Shown: positions 52,766 to 63,595, numbered from the stretch's first letter. The stretch is 64,000 nt of DNA from Athripsodes cinereus (GCA_947579605.1 OX388311.1:24988951-25052950), one strand, 5' to 3'. Notes: generated by a model not told the origin, from the letters alone. Numbers and translations: made by a program.

Positions 52766-52960
52766 TTTTATTTACAAATTGCTATGACCAAGTTATGAAT
52801 CAACACCAATTTTTTTTGATCTAGGTCAAATACTTTCCAAGTTACCTATTTATTTGTTGGGACAAGTTTTTATTTACAAGTTGCTATGACCAAGTTATGA
52901 AACAACGCCAATTTTTTTTTTGATCTAGGTCAAATACTTTCCAAGTTACCTACTTTTTGG
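52766..52960. repeat. Two tandem units of about 97 bp in the foldback centre
   Basis: 'TTTACAAATTGCTATGACCA' begins one unit and 'TTTACAAGTTGCTATGACCA' the next. Each carries 'TGATCTAGGTCAAATACTTT' and ends near 'TTGGGACA'. The unit also occurs at 48614, 50325, 51433 and (inverse) 54165. Confidence 0.7.
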
Positions 52961-53534
52961 TTGGGACATGTTTATCCACAAGCAAATATTTACAAATAAG
53001 CCTTAACACTTCTAATTCTATTTATAATTTCTTTTATTAAAGAAAATTTATTACTTGATTGCTTAGTATCCTTAAGTTAGTAGGTATCCATAATACAAGA
53101 TTCATACCTTAATTTGGGACCAGCTCGACCCGTGCCAATTGTCCATACATGTTCTAAAAAATAAGGTAATATTTCAAAGCTTAAAAAAAGTTGAATCTCG
53201 TATGCATCATGTCTCAAATACATTTGATTAAGGCACAGCACAAGATTCATTGTCTAACACAGTTTCGACATTTCATATACAATACACTCGTACTGTACAT
53301 CATAAGGACATATATTTTTTTAATACTTTTAAGTGTTTTGTAGAAGTCACATAGTTATAAAACTCAATTGCAGTAATATTTATCCATCACACTTCAATGA
53401 ATCGGCAACCCATTCTCATTCCGTGATGGAAAGATTTCGGTCTTCCAGTGGAAAGTCCATGGTTCAAATATGGCTGCCAAGCTACTCTATCTTCACAACA
53501 TAAGTAATTATTTAATATATAGGTATCAGGCAGT

Positions 53535-53840
53535 GTGTCAAAACAAGAATTTGGGTTTCTGTTGATTGTAAATCAAGTTTCGTGTTTTGAATCTGAAATG
53601 TATGAAAATATCTCAATAATTGGCGCAGAGAGGACATCTGTAAGTTTTATCATTTGTAAAAAGTTATTTTATGGTGTATATCCAATAAATGTAACGAGTG
53701 TAGCTTTTTATGTAGACATAAATAGATTTACGACTCCAATTACACTATCTCCGATGATGTGTATTGTACTGAAAAGTGAGGGTGTAAAACAGGCAAACTG
53801 CGGCTCAGGCAAGCAAAAAACCACAAATTTTCTTTCATAA
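53535..53840 (+). CDS. Conserved 101-codon frame in the foldback element right arm
   Basis: Same frame as 49012-49317 on the opposite strand: 'SKQEFGFLLIVNQVSCFESE', 'ISIIGAERTSVSFIICKK', 'YPINVTSVAFYVDINRF', 'TTPITLSPMMCIVLKSEG'. It is stop-free, with two apparent amino-acid differences from copy A. It has no ATG at its listed start. A TTGGCGCAGAGAGGACATCT|GTAAGT sequence inside could be an exon/intron border. Function unknown; could be fortuitous conservation of a recent repeat. Confidence 0.3.
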   Translation: MSKQEFGFLLIVNQVSCFESEMYENISIIGAERTSVSFIICKKLFYGVYPINVTSVAFYVDINRFTTPITLSPMMCIVLKSEGVKQANCGSGKQKTTNFLS

Positions 53841-54296
53841 CCTGTTAGATTGATCTTTAAGGTACACTTATAAAGAAAAAACAATTTGGTAACCATACTG
53901 CCTCTCTTTCATATTTAACTTTGAAAAAGTCATGTTTTCTAACCTCAAAATTTGCGAATAATATTTATTTAAATTTTTTTAAAACAACATATCACATCAA
54001 AATATTTTTTTGTATCATCAGTACATATCACAGAATAAATGGTAAAAATATCACACGAAAATATTAAGGATTAACTGAGCTATGATTTTTTTTCTCTTCA
54101 GCGGCACAACGTCGATGTTGACAAAAACAGACCTCGCCGATAAACTTTGAACCCCGATAACTTGGAAAGTATTTGACCTAGACCAAAAAAATTTGGCATG
54201 GTTTCATAACTTGGTCATAACAACTTGTAAATAAAAAATCATAAAAATCGGAAGTGATGGGTTACCTAGGCTTGGTGAAATGACGTGAAATACCCC

Positions 54297-54520
54297 ACCT
54301 ACTACTTCTGTACTCTCACGCTTAATTCCAAGTGGGGGTAGGCAAAAAGAACGGAACACCACAAAGCTCTATCCTTACATTTTTCTTTCGCTTCTTCCAC
54401 ATTTACACACTTTATCATACACACGTGCCTATTTCTTTAACTCAACATGTGGTCGTCCTTGAGAATTTGATCCACGTAACCACGAACGTGTGTATTATTT
54501 GCAGAAAATTGTGAATTTAT
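54297..54520 (-). pseudogene. LINE family A 3' end
   Basis: The minus strand carries the degenerate family tail ('GATCAAATTCTCAAGGACGA', 'GTAAGGATAGAGCTTTGTGG') and 3' UTR 'TTTGCCTACCCCCACTTGGA' 'ATTAAGCGTGAGAG'. It abuts the foldback element's right end. Confidence 0.6.
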
Positions 54521-54534
54521 CTCAACCCGTTGAC

Positions 54535-54805
54535 ATAATTTAATATGCGATAAGGTTTGCCACATATCTTGAATGTTTTATTCTTGTGTTGACACGGGGA
54601 GGAAAGCTTGCATGTTTATTTTATTTATTTATTTAACAGTATTTTAAACAAAACATGTCATAAAATCTACCTAACCGGGCATTAGCCCGTACCAAAGCAA
54701 ACTGAATCAGTTTTTAACTTTACCTCCCCAACTCCATTATTACATGCAGCTGGTCTGCTGGTTACTCCACTTTTAGGATATACTGTGATGGAAAAGTAGT
54801 AGTAG
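54535..54805 (+). repeat. SINE family epsilon, interrupted copy, TAG-repeat tail
   Basis: 'AAGGTTTGCCACATATCTTG', 'GAAAGCTTGCATGTTTA' are followed after a 120-bp insertion by 'CATGCAGCTGGTCTGCTGGT', 'TACTCCACTTTTAGGATATA', then AGTAGTAGTAGTA (54792-54804). Confidence 0.65.
54618..54740 (-). repeat. Short LINE 3' end inserted into the SINE
   Basis: On the minus strand this piece contains the hairpin CGGGCTAATGCCCG (54676-54689) and an AAATAAATAAATAAA tail (54619-54634). It breaks the SINE at the point expected from the uninterrupted copy at 44.8 kb. The flanking duplication is weak (CATGTTTA / CATTATTA). Confidence 0.6.
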
Positions 54806-54844
54806 TATTATTTTAATTTTACCAACTGAAACTGGTTTGGAAGG

Positions 54845-55035
54845 ATGATAAAGACAATAGATATATTTGTTCGAAAGAATGATATAAGAAAGCGCGAACA
54901 TCCTAGAATCATGTGGATGTCATTTTAGTGGGTAGCCGTGTGCTGAACAATAGAAGAAGTATGCGTGTATGAGGAAGTACAAGGATCTGTATAAAAGTGG
55001 TGGTAGCGAAAACAGATGTGGGGACCAGAGCCGTC
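54845..55035 (+). pseudogene. Degenerate LINE family A fragment
   Basis: Frame pieces 'HPRIMWMS', 'SRVLNNRRSMRVYEE' and 'YKSGGSENRCGDQSRQFE' align in order with the tail of family A (RPRTTWLEH, GRVLSKRNRRACMRN). Stops and a shift are present. Confidence 0.45.
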
Positions 55036-55039
55036 AGTT

Positions 55040-55855
55040 TGAATAATTGAATTATTTATTACTATTAACTTCATTATTAGGTATTTCAGTAGATGGCGAT
55101 AAGTTTATTTTTGTAAAAGATAAAAGTGGGAATTTTAGTTATACAGCTGTAATAATATTATTAATTTATTCAACACAACTTTTATCTACAATATCCAATA
55201 TACCCATAACAAGCACACACCATACAGACTTCAAGGATAGAGGGTATTGGGATTCGTCTGCTGTCTAATGCTTGCTGCCTACATAGGCTGTGCCTGAAAT
55301 GACGGAACACTTTTCAATAATAAATTATTTTTCTTATTCACAACCAAGTGAGAGAATAGTATTATTTCAATCATCCTTGTAACAGAAAAAAAGATACATT
55401 ATAAATTAATTGTAATTTACAATACACGAAACTTTGAATAGGTAATGTTATACATACTTATTCACGTCTCTAATATAAAACAATGGATAAGAATTAGAAT
55501 TAGTATGTAGGTAGTATGTATTATGTTACTTACATAATTACTCTTATGTCAAAGCGACACGAACTTTGATCAATTTATCTTAGGCTTTATAATATATTAT
55601 TTTATTGCGTGCTCAACGGATTAAGGAAAATTTGTTTATTTCACCTTGAGACGTTTTATGTATCTACTATTCGTATAATTAATATAAGACGTAATATGAT
55701 GCGTATCAACGAAGTAATAATAATGTAGATCTGAATAATTATATAATTAAGAGAAACACTAAAGAAGGTAGAGCACTCATCAAAAACATATCATTTCGTA
55801 TAATTATTTTATTATTTAGACATGCCACACACACATCTCGACTTTCTTTTTCATC
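55040..55855. other. AT-rich DNA, nothing recognised
   Basis: A 73-codon frame at 55047-55268 has no motif. No repeats. Confidence 0.45.
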
Positions 55856-55859
55856 ATCA

Positions 55860-56450
55860 TCATCTCTGTCGGTCCCTCAATCCTGAGGATTGTGACCATC
55901 ATGCTTCGTTCTGTAAACCATCTGTATCCATGTTGAGCGATCCTCCGCCATGTGTATGGCCCCGTGAAGTGAGTTCTGTGTGGCCTCCTTAATTTGGTCG
56001 CTCCATCTTATTGGCACTCTGACCCTTCCCCTCCTCCCTTCTACAACCCCAGTCATAATTACTTTTTCCAGGTCGTCATGCTCTCTTCTTGCAATGTGCC
56101 CGAAATATCGTAAAACGTGCTGTCTGCAAATCGTTGAGAGTCGCGCCGAAATGTTTAGCTCCCTGAGGATGGACTCATTGGTCCTGTGTTCGGTCCAATG
56201 CACTTGGAGCAATTTCCTCCAGCACCACATCTCAAACGCATCGATCCTCGTGCGTTCGCTAGCTCGGAGCGTCCACGTTTCAGCTCCGTATAAAAATATG
56301 CTGAATACCAAGGTCTTGACCAGTCTTATCTTTGTGTTTCTCATAATTTCACGGCTTTTCCAAATTTTATCAAGACGACCCATTGCGTTCTTTGCCATCT
56401 GTGTGCGGCGGTTCACTTCTTGGTCGCTTGGTATTTTTTTAAGTAAATAC
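55860..56450 (-). pseudogene. LINE family E, C-terminal fragment (uninterrupted)
   Basis: The minus frame reads 'IPSDQEVNRRTQMAKNAMGR', 'TKIRLVKTLVFSIFLYGAET', 'RTRIDAFEMWCWRKLLQVHW', 'LRYFGHIARREHDDLEKVIM', 'TGVVEGRRGRVRVPIRWSDQ' and 'DRSTWIQMVYRTKHDGHNPQD', stop. It is a well-preserved post-thumb C-terminus of a LINE endonuclease-reverse transcriptase. It ends in a GATGATGATGA tail (55853-55863). The frame is intact for about 190 codons. The 5' side is cut by the foldback at 56451. Confidence 0.85.
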
Positions 56451-56717
56451 TATTTTAATAATATAAAATATAAAAAAAAAACACTGTTTTATGTTTCACA
56501 TTAATGTATACCAAAGTATACTACATACGCCTAGCGCTTTCTCCAATATATTGGCATCATCAGGGCGGAGTATAAACTCGTTTAATTAAAAAAGAGTTCA
56601 TACTCCGCCCTGATGATGCCAATATATTGGTGAAAGCGCTAGGCGTAATTGTAGTATACTTTGGTATACATTAATGTGCAACATAAAACATTTTTTTATA
56701 TTTTATATTATTAAAAT
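56451..56717. mobile_element. Foldback MITE with 120-130-bp arms
   Basis: The arms (about 56451-56579 and 56594-56717) pair along blocks 'ATTTTAATAATATAAAATAT', 'ACATTAATGTATACCAAAGT', 'CGCCTAGCGCTTTC' and 'CAATATATTGGCATCATCAG'. The loop is about 14 bp. The GATGATGCCAATATATTGG core is a phrase found in MITEs of several arthropods. It sits exactly at the truncated 5' border of the LINE fragment. Confidence 0.78.
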
Positions 56718-56779
56718 GTTGTTTCACAATGTCAACACTGAAACATTAAATTTAATAAATACTATTTTTTTAATAAAAA

Positions 56780-56912
56780 AAAATATTAACGTTGCTCAGA
56801 GCTTGCCATTACACCGATGCCTTACACCATATAATAATTTGAAGAAAGTGAGGTCTGTGGACGTATTCTGTATGTCCAGGAGCCTTTTCAGGAGCCACAT
56901 TAGACAGGAATG
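56780..56912 (+). pseudogene. Possible LINE C-terminus remnant
   Basis: The frame 'INVAQSLPLHRCLTPYNNLK', 'KVRSVDVFCMSRSLFRSHIR', stop, resembles the last residues of CR1/jockey-type ORF2 (YN.LP..VR....F...LR.HL). Too short to be sure. Confidence 0.3.
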
Positions 56913-56919
56913 ATATATT

Positions 56920-58100
56920 TGTTTGTTTATATTTCTTTTATTCATTCTGTATTTTGTACTGTACTGAAAATTAAAAAAAGAACGATGAAATCAAAGATGG
57001 GCTGATTAAGTACAACAATTAGGTATGTTAAATCTTTATTATGTTATATTTTGTAAAATTTTATTTGTATGCTACCTATTTTTTTAAATAAATAAAAAAA
57101 TACATAATACTATAAGGAGGTAGTTACCCTAATTATTAAATCCTCTTCATTATCAGAACTTTCATAATATTAAATTAAAACACAGATGTCTTGAAACTAG
57201 GTATGTCTTCACAATAAGCTTTCAGTTTAGAATTTACATTCAAACATTCTAATCTCACTGCATAATGTACCTTTATCTTCTGCTTTGGATCTCCTCTTTT
57301 CCTTCCTTAAAGATTTTTGTTGAAAGTTATATGAAATTATGTAGGTTAGTTGGAAGAAATTGTGCTTCTGCAATAAACTCACAGCACATAGTAAACATCG
57401 GGTAACCTAGAAGTCCTGAACAGAGATGATTAAAATAAAAGTCATTAACTGTGAACGAATTCTATTCAACATTACATATTGTAATAAAATCTTTTCTTGA
57501 TGTTAATATTTCTTTAAAGATAAAAATTACTGCGTAATTTACTTCAAAAGAGTAATACATAAATAAACTGTGTATTGTTATTTTATAAATTCATACATAC
57601 ACCCTCTTTACTGAAATTTTAATATAATTACTACCTCGATTCCGAATTCAGGTGCGATTTTCATAATTTCTTCTTTATATACTTATTTCACATTGTGTAT
57701 GCATTGTAAATTTTACAACTTTTCCTTCTGTGAACTTTGAACTTAGTATGAACAAAATTGACTTTGTTTTATAAACAGTCTGCAACATGCTTCGTAAAGC
57801 TCAGTTTAATCGTATTAAAAGCTATATTTCTATAAACTATAATAAATAATGAACAATTTGTCCAAAAAACACCCAAAAATTATTTATTTTAATAAGCCGT
57901 TGCCTACGTTGCCTATTTTTACCTACGTTTTTTAAAAACTCATAATTTTACCTATTTTTTAAAATATCATAATTTTACGGGCAGTTGAATCACGATTAGA
58001 AATAATAAAAATGTCGTATATAACACGTAGATACTTATTTATCTCATTTTTTAAAAAAAGAACTTCACTCATTTAAAGTACTACCAATGAGTTTTGTGTA
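56920..58100. other. AT-rich DNA with one short repeat trace
   Basis: 57338-57400 ('GTAGGTTAGTTGGAAGAAAT', 'TGCTTCTGCAATAAACTCAC') is a diverged copy of the 13.9-kb retroelement 3' end. Nothing else was seen. Confidence 0.45.
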
Positions 58101-58104
58101 ATTT

Positions 58105-58260
58105 ACAACTACTACTATTATACCATCACGTAATATTCCACAAGTGGAGTAGCCAACAGATCAGCCACATGTTATAAACACGCAAGATACTTGCTATGTG
58201 CAAACAGAGTAAGACATTGTGGATGGAATACCTCATGGTTGAATTTAAGATGTTACATCC
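58105..58260 (-). repeat. SINE family epsilon, diverged copy
   Basis: The minus strand carries 'GGCTGATCTGTTGGCTACTC' and 'CACTTGTGGAATATTACGTG' before a TAGTAGTAGT tail (58109-58120). A more diverged upstream body. Confidence 0.6.
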
Positions 58261-58264
58261 TTTT

Positions 58265-59920
58265 TTTCGAACATCTGCCTATAACACGACAATCGAAAAC
58301 TTACCGAGACCTATTCTTTGTCGATTGCTCAACGATTTGTTAAATTGTTTGCTTTTACAAAAATACAATTAAGCTGATTATATTTTATATTTCTATTGAA
58401 AAATCTTGCAAACAAAATTTGTTATAATCCTCTTGATAAATAGGAACACCCACATAAGCACTCTCGTCTCTGATATAAGAAGCGCTTCTTAGAATGACTA
58501 ATCTATTTATTTTTTCATTCAGTCTTGCTTAAAAACAATAACTGGAATAGGTTTAAAGAGATGGAAAATAAATGTGACACATACGAAAACATTTTAAAAA
58601 TGAATTATCCAAGTACAACATGTGATTGTCTTCCTGTAAAAAAATAGATTTGAGTATTGTTTTTCTCTTATGCTGGTGAATTATTTATGTAGTATATCAT
58701 CAAGGATCAAATGATCACATCTATGATAAAAACCTGACATATTGAGAAGCAGTACTCGAAGAAGAAAAAATACTTATAAAATAAATACCTACCCTACAAT
58801 ACTTCAAAAGTATGATTTGTATGAGTTATCTAGATGCCTAATGCTTTTAAAATGATTTTACTATGTATAGATACCTACCAAAGTATTAACGCTTTGTAAA
58901 TTTTAACAAGGTACCAAAAATCAAAGAGGATATTAAACATTCTTCACGGGTGATAATTTAAATATTCTTTATTATCATAGTTAGAATAGGTACTGAAAAA
59001 ACACTCCATTTAGTTTTCAAGCACACTTGAGTCCAAAAAGAGTCCAACAACATTCCAGGTGGTTGATCATATTTCGTAAATTTTCGATATACTTAAGTAA
59101 CATCCAATTACGTATAAATTTCAAATTATCTCTTTTAATGTCATAAAATAGGGTGTATGAAATAAACTAGTTAGTAGTTTAAGTCCTTCAATCATTGATA
59201 ATCCCTTTGGGATCCTGCGACGTTCATGGAAATTTACTGTCGACCTTATAATGGACCACCGTTGGCGTTGGTAGCGTCCTTCTATAATCTCCTGAATTTT
59301 GATATTTTGTCGCAAAGACCTGACCATCTTTAATATAGGAAATATTACTATAATATTAATATACTTGTATATCGAAAAACCTATTTGCGGTCGTGAAAAA
59401 TAAAGTCCTTTTAGGAAATCCTCGCCCAAACTCGTTTTCATCCCAAACCCTTAATTGCATTATTTTCCATAATTTATCGAGAAAAAGTGCTAATGGTGAG
59501 AACGGTAGTATCCTGGATTGAAAAGGGTGACTGTGGAGAAAGGGTTTCGTAGACAGGAAGGGGGAGACATTAAAGAGAGGGTTTTTAAAATAGGACTAGA
59601 ATTGAAGTGCGAGTGTTTAAATTGTATTTTTTATCGTATTCACAATTTCTACTTGTAACAATGTACCAGTTATTACTGTGAACTGATACCTACAAAAATA
59701 TATAAAAATATTATGCAAAAATTAATGCGTTTTATTTTTTTAAACATGACTTGTTTTATATTATCGAATATACCTATAATATTGCTAAGTAAGGTATAGA
59801 GTATTTTGTAAAAAAAAACAGTAAATATTCAGAATCTAGTACTTCCCAGAGAGTAACTTATTTATTTGATTAGAATACATGTTTATTTTAAAAAAAAAAA
59901 GGTTTCTTTGATGATATACA
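58265..59920. other. AT-rich DNA, nothing firmly recognised
   Basis: The 106-codon minus frame at 59121-59441 ('IQEIIEGRYQRQRWSIIRST') has no known motif, and I cannot tell a relic from chance. No repeat borders. Confidence 0.4.
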
Positions 59921-59924
59921 TACA

Positions 59925-60425
59925 TACCATCACGCCACTTCCCTCGCTGGGTAGGCAGAAAGGAACGAGCGCCACTTCCTTCTATCCTTGCATACATCTT
60001 TCGCTTCCGTTACTGTCATACAATTCCTCATGCATGCTCTCCTGTTCAATGTGCTCAACGCGTGACCGTCCTGTATAGGATTTGATGCAAATGATCTTGC
60101 CATTTAATCCTCGGACGTCCAGGTCTCCGAGCACCATTCCTCTCAGCCAAATATATCTTCTTAATCATTCTGTCCTCATTCATTCTTTCCACGTGCCCAA
60201 ACCATCTTAACTTATTTACATTCATCCTTGTTATTACACCAACTTTCATTCCACATTCCTTTCGTATATCACTGTTACGCACACGATCTCTCAGACTTTT
60301 ACCACACATCCTTCTCAACGATCTCATTTCAACTGCATTTATGCCACTTTCATCCTTCTTTTACCATGTCCACGTCTCACTTGCATACATAAGTGTTGGC
60401 ACTAAGATAGCAGAGTGCACCAACC
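59925..60425 (-). pseudogene. LINE family A, C-terminal fragment
   Basis: Minus strand: 'LMYASETWTW', stop, 'KKDESGINAVEMRSLRRMCG', 'SLRDRVRNSDIRKECGM', 'VNKLRWFGHVERMNEDRMI', 'RRPGRPRIKWQDHLHQIL'. A 3' UTR with 'CTGCCTACCCAGCGAGGGAA' 'GTGGCGTGATGG' ends in a TATG-type tail near 59925. Same family and truncation zone as 15805-16295. Confidence 0.82.
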
Positions 60426-61500
60426 TTTTAGCTGTGGTGGATATGTTTTTATTTGCAATCTTTGATGATTATTGGGTTTATTATTCTGATGAAAAAGTAT
60501 ATTAATAATCAAAAATAATTCTCCCCTACGTCGTACACGTATTTTCTTCACTATACTCGGATTAAATTTAAGATAATTGACACGTAATACTTATATAAAC
60601 ACTTCACATACGTGGAATAACTTTTCAAAACATTCGATAAGGTCATAATTATATCTTCGTTTATTTTACACTCTGATTTAATTCCTAATTTGTCTCGTAA
60701 CATAATTAATTTCGACGACTAAAGTTTCACGAGTTGACTTTGTAAGAACGCTATATTCTCGTAAAGTTTCTGATTAATTTCCCTTAATTTTACGATATGA
60801 CTACTTTCTCAACGCGCTGCTGATATACACCATCCATGGTGATCGTTAGAAATTGAATTGTACCAAAGTTTATGTCGTAAAAAGGCATAATGTAATTTTT
60901 GGCGATAAACGACAAAGAAACGCCATAAAAAGGTATAAAAAATACATGACTTTAAAAACACTCTTACCGCAAAAAGATGTTATACAATAACAACTCGCGA
61001 CTTTACGATAAAACTTTGTTTTATATTATCAAAGGTGAATTAAACATTTTATTCATTAAAGTTAAGGGTCCAAAAGCACAAAAACAAATGAGATTTCATT
61101 ATCGTTACCCATTTGTTTAAAACATATTTTATTAGTTGATTGCATGAATAAAAACTCTTTAATAAGTTTTTTTCCAACAAAAATATGGCAAAAAGTTTAA
61201 TTCAACACCGCATTTTCTTTGGATCTAAGAGTGATTCAAACAATGGTTTGTTAATTTTTTTATTATTTCCTCACATCGTTATACGAAAGGGTAAACTGAT
61301 GTCTAAAAAAATGGTAAATGCTTTCTTTGCTGATAAAGCAAAGACGACAAAGCTAAAATAATTATGAATTTTTTTTTGGTCTTATCAAATATTTATGGTG
61401 ATAAGAATAAATTTCGGTGACTAAAAACATCTTTAGATATAATAGAGAGAAAGATCTGTGAATATTAAAATATGTTAAAAATATTTTTTTATATTATTAA
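60426..61500. other. AT-rich DNA, nothing recognised
   Basis: No coding or repeat signal. Confidence 0.45.
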
Positions 61501-61502
61501 GA

Positions 61503-61645
61503 GTTCGTTGATAGCCTAGAGGTCTCGTGTATAAGAGATACTTACGTGGTTCAATCCCAGGTGCCCGAAAACCTCTTCCACGACAAAAGCTTTAAGCCCA
61601 CTGTGAAATGTGCGTTAAGTTGTAGTTGAGTATCGTAAAAAAACA
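61503..61645 (+). repeat. tRNA-derived SINE, family beta, copy 4
   Basis: 'GTTCGTTGATAGCCTAGAGG' (A-box side), B box 'GTGGTTCAATCCCAGGTGCC' (about 61549-61568) and 'CCACGACAAAAGCTTTAAGC' repeat the family order. The middle of the head is shortened. Confidence 0.7.
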
Positions 61646-61649
61646 TAAT

Positions 61650-62200
61650 TAAATAATTTAATTTTCTTTTATTATTTTTTTCTTGAGATTCATATTTTTT
61701 ATTAATTTATTTACCTCACCAACACACAAATAAGCCGATACATTTTTTACGTTTTGCAAGAAGAAGAAAAAAGTGGAATTAATTTGGTGACAACGCATGC
61801 GTCATAAAACACAAAATACGAGTACAATTTGTTAGATAATAACAATCAGAATGAGTATAAGGTATGTATATCTGTAATCTACGTACATGTACATTATATT
61901 ATTATTCTCTACCTGCGAGGAGTTAAAACGTTAAGCTTTTAATATCTCCCCAGACAAAGTTAGACAAAACTAAACATTCAAGTGATCCTCACATACTTAT
62001 GCTAATACACAAAAGGATAAAGCACAAACATATCTATACTTATCTTGCTTAAAGTACACGTGAATAAATATAACAATTAAAATTAAGTTTATTCTAAAGT
62101 GAACGCAACTGTTTTTATATAATTCAATTAACACTAAAATATAATCATACCTACTTGGTAAACATTAAAAAAAGTAATAATTTGTATTTTTTTATACCCT
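61650..62200. other. AT-rich DNA, nothing recognised
   Basis: No coding or repeat signal. Confidence 0.45.
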
Positions 62201-62204
62201 GAAT

Positions 62205-62760
62205 GATATTAAGCGTACTGCCTTGTTCAGAGCTATGTCTGATTGGACCAACTATTGGAACGAGATCGGTAGGATAAAGGGATCAGTGTACTGGGGCATC
62301 AAGGAGTCTATCTCCAGAAAGCCATGGTTCCATAATTCCAAGTTTTCCAGGTCAGAAATTGTCTCATTGACTCGCATGCGCTTTAATCACCACAGATTAG
62401 ACAGTCATCTATTTAGGTTAGGTTTGGTCTCGTCCCCTTTTTGCGAGTGCGAGCTCGATGTGGAATCTCTGGACCATGTCTTCCTCGGTTGCCCAATAAG
62501 AGAATCTTATGACTTGTATTATGAGATGACTGAAGTCCAGTATCCGATCAATATGTCTTGCCTCTGCCACACTGATGCCCTCTCTGTATATCTCAAGATT
62601 TTAAAATCCGCCAAAAGAAATTTTATTACGAGTATCTTATAAATTAATGCCTTAATATTACGTGACATCTTCTAAAAATATTGTTCTTAGCACACATCGT
62701 CCCACAAGGGACGGGTTGCCGTAATCTTATAAATAATAAAATAAATAATTTATTATATCT
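62205..62760 (+). pseudogene. LINE C-terminal fragment with zinc-knuckle-like motif and 3' UTR
   Basis: The frame (stop at 62640-62642) reads 'SDWTNYWNEIGRIKGSVYWG', 'VSLTRMRFNHHRLDSHLFRL', 'CECELDVESLDHVFLGCP' and 'YPINMSCLC'. It is the end of an RNase-H- or knuckle-bearing LINE ORF2 (I/jockey-like). The 3' UTR carries the hairpin GTCCCACAAGGGAC (62699-62712) and an AATAAAATAAATAA tail (62733-62750). A shorter relative is at 19030-19530. No reverse transcriptase remains. Confidence 0.8.
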
Positions 62761-62904
62761 AGGTACGTTTTATAAACGAAATTCGTAAAACATCATTAGA
62801 CATATAATATCTTCTATTCAGAATTGAGACATGACGCCCATTCTGAATGTCTAAATTATTGTTGAATTTTTTTTTTATATACATAAAATAAACATAATAT
62901 TATT

Positions 62905-63225
62905 TTCGATGTTGTTGGCATTCACTATGTGATAACTACGCGACATGATTTAATAATAAGTTTTGACTATGTATTTAAATAGTCATAAAAATAATATCTA
63001 CTTTTTAATAGGTCTGCGACCGGTTTCGATACGTAAGTATCATTGACGAGCAGATTTAAAACAAATAAAAACAATTTTCAAATAAAATATTTAAACTTGA
63101 ATCACTATGTTTATTTGTTACATTAATTTAAATTACGCTATCGCGATTTCAGTGCACTTGCACCATTGACATGTAACAAATAAACATAGTGATTCAAGTT
63201 TAAATATTTTATTTGAAAATGTCTC
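62905..63225. mobile_element. MITE-like repeat with perfect 48-bp inverted arms
   Basis: 63074-63121 and 63173-63220 are perfect inverted copies ('ATTTTCAAATAAAATATTTA' start). Upstream lies 'GCGACCGGTTTCGATACG', and the first 150 bp match 6575-6720. The loop contains GCACTTGCACCATTGAC. Borders are approximate and no target duplication was fixed. Confidence 0.65.
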
Positions 63226-63595
63226 GTAATTGTTACATAGTTAATCCCTCTAAAATAAGTGAAATAAAAACAAGTTGTTAAATTTGTACTATAGACATCT
63301 ATTTAATATAAGGTACAAAAAACCTAGTTTTTACCTACATAGTTTCAACAAAGTCATCATCAAAACTAGGTGTGAAACTCAAAAACACAAACAATTTGTG
63401 TTTATTTCCATAAATTATTCCATATGGAAGTTTACAGAATAATCCATAGACAATTTTTATGTTTATTACACGCAGTTGATAATAGATTACCCAACTTGTG
63501 AGATATACGGAAACGCTGTGATGATACTATAGATAGAGAGAGATAAACAAAATCTTGATTGTAGTACTTACCTTTTAGAAAAATAACTGAATATC
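63225..63595. other. AT-rich DNA, nothing recognised
   Basis: A short inverted pair around 63310-63380 (CAAAAAACCTAGTTTTT / AAAACTAGG) is too weak to call. Confidence 0.4.

Larger units (their letters stand above)
51370..54296. mobile_element. Foldback element with about 1.3-kb inverted arms, complete copy
   Basis: The left arm (51370-52676) and right arm (52997-54296) are inverted copies with scattered differences. They begin GGGGCATTTCA / GGGGTATTTCA and end inside at GTGTTAAGGCTTA. The 320-bp centre holds two tandem units of about 97 bp ('TTGCTATGACCAAGTTATGA', 'GGTCAAATACTTTCCAAGTT'). The same unit recurs once near the outer end of each arm. Each arm also contains a piece of SINE family alpha. 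No transposase is present. No flanking duplication could be fixed (left CCTAT, right ACCTAC), so superfamily is open. Confidence 0.75.

Noticed and set aside
55047..55268. 73-codon frame with an N-terminal hydrophobic stretch as a small secreted protein
   Set aside because: Starts at a non-ATG codon and lacks a convincing cleavage site or homologous copy.
59121..59441. 106-codon minus frame with basic residues
   Set aside because: Could be a relic, but no recognisable motif, and composition follows the surroundings.
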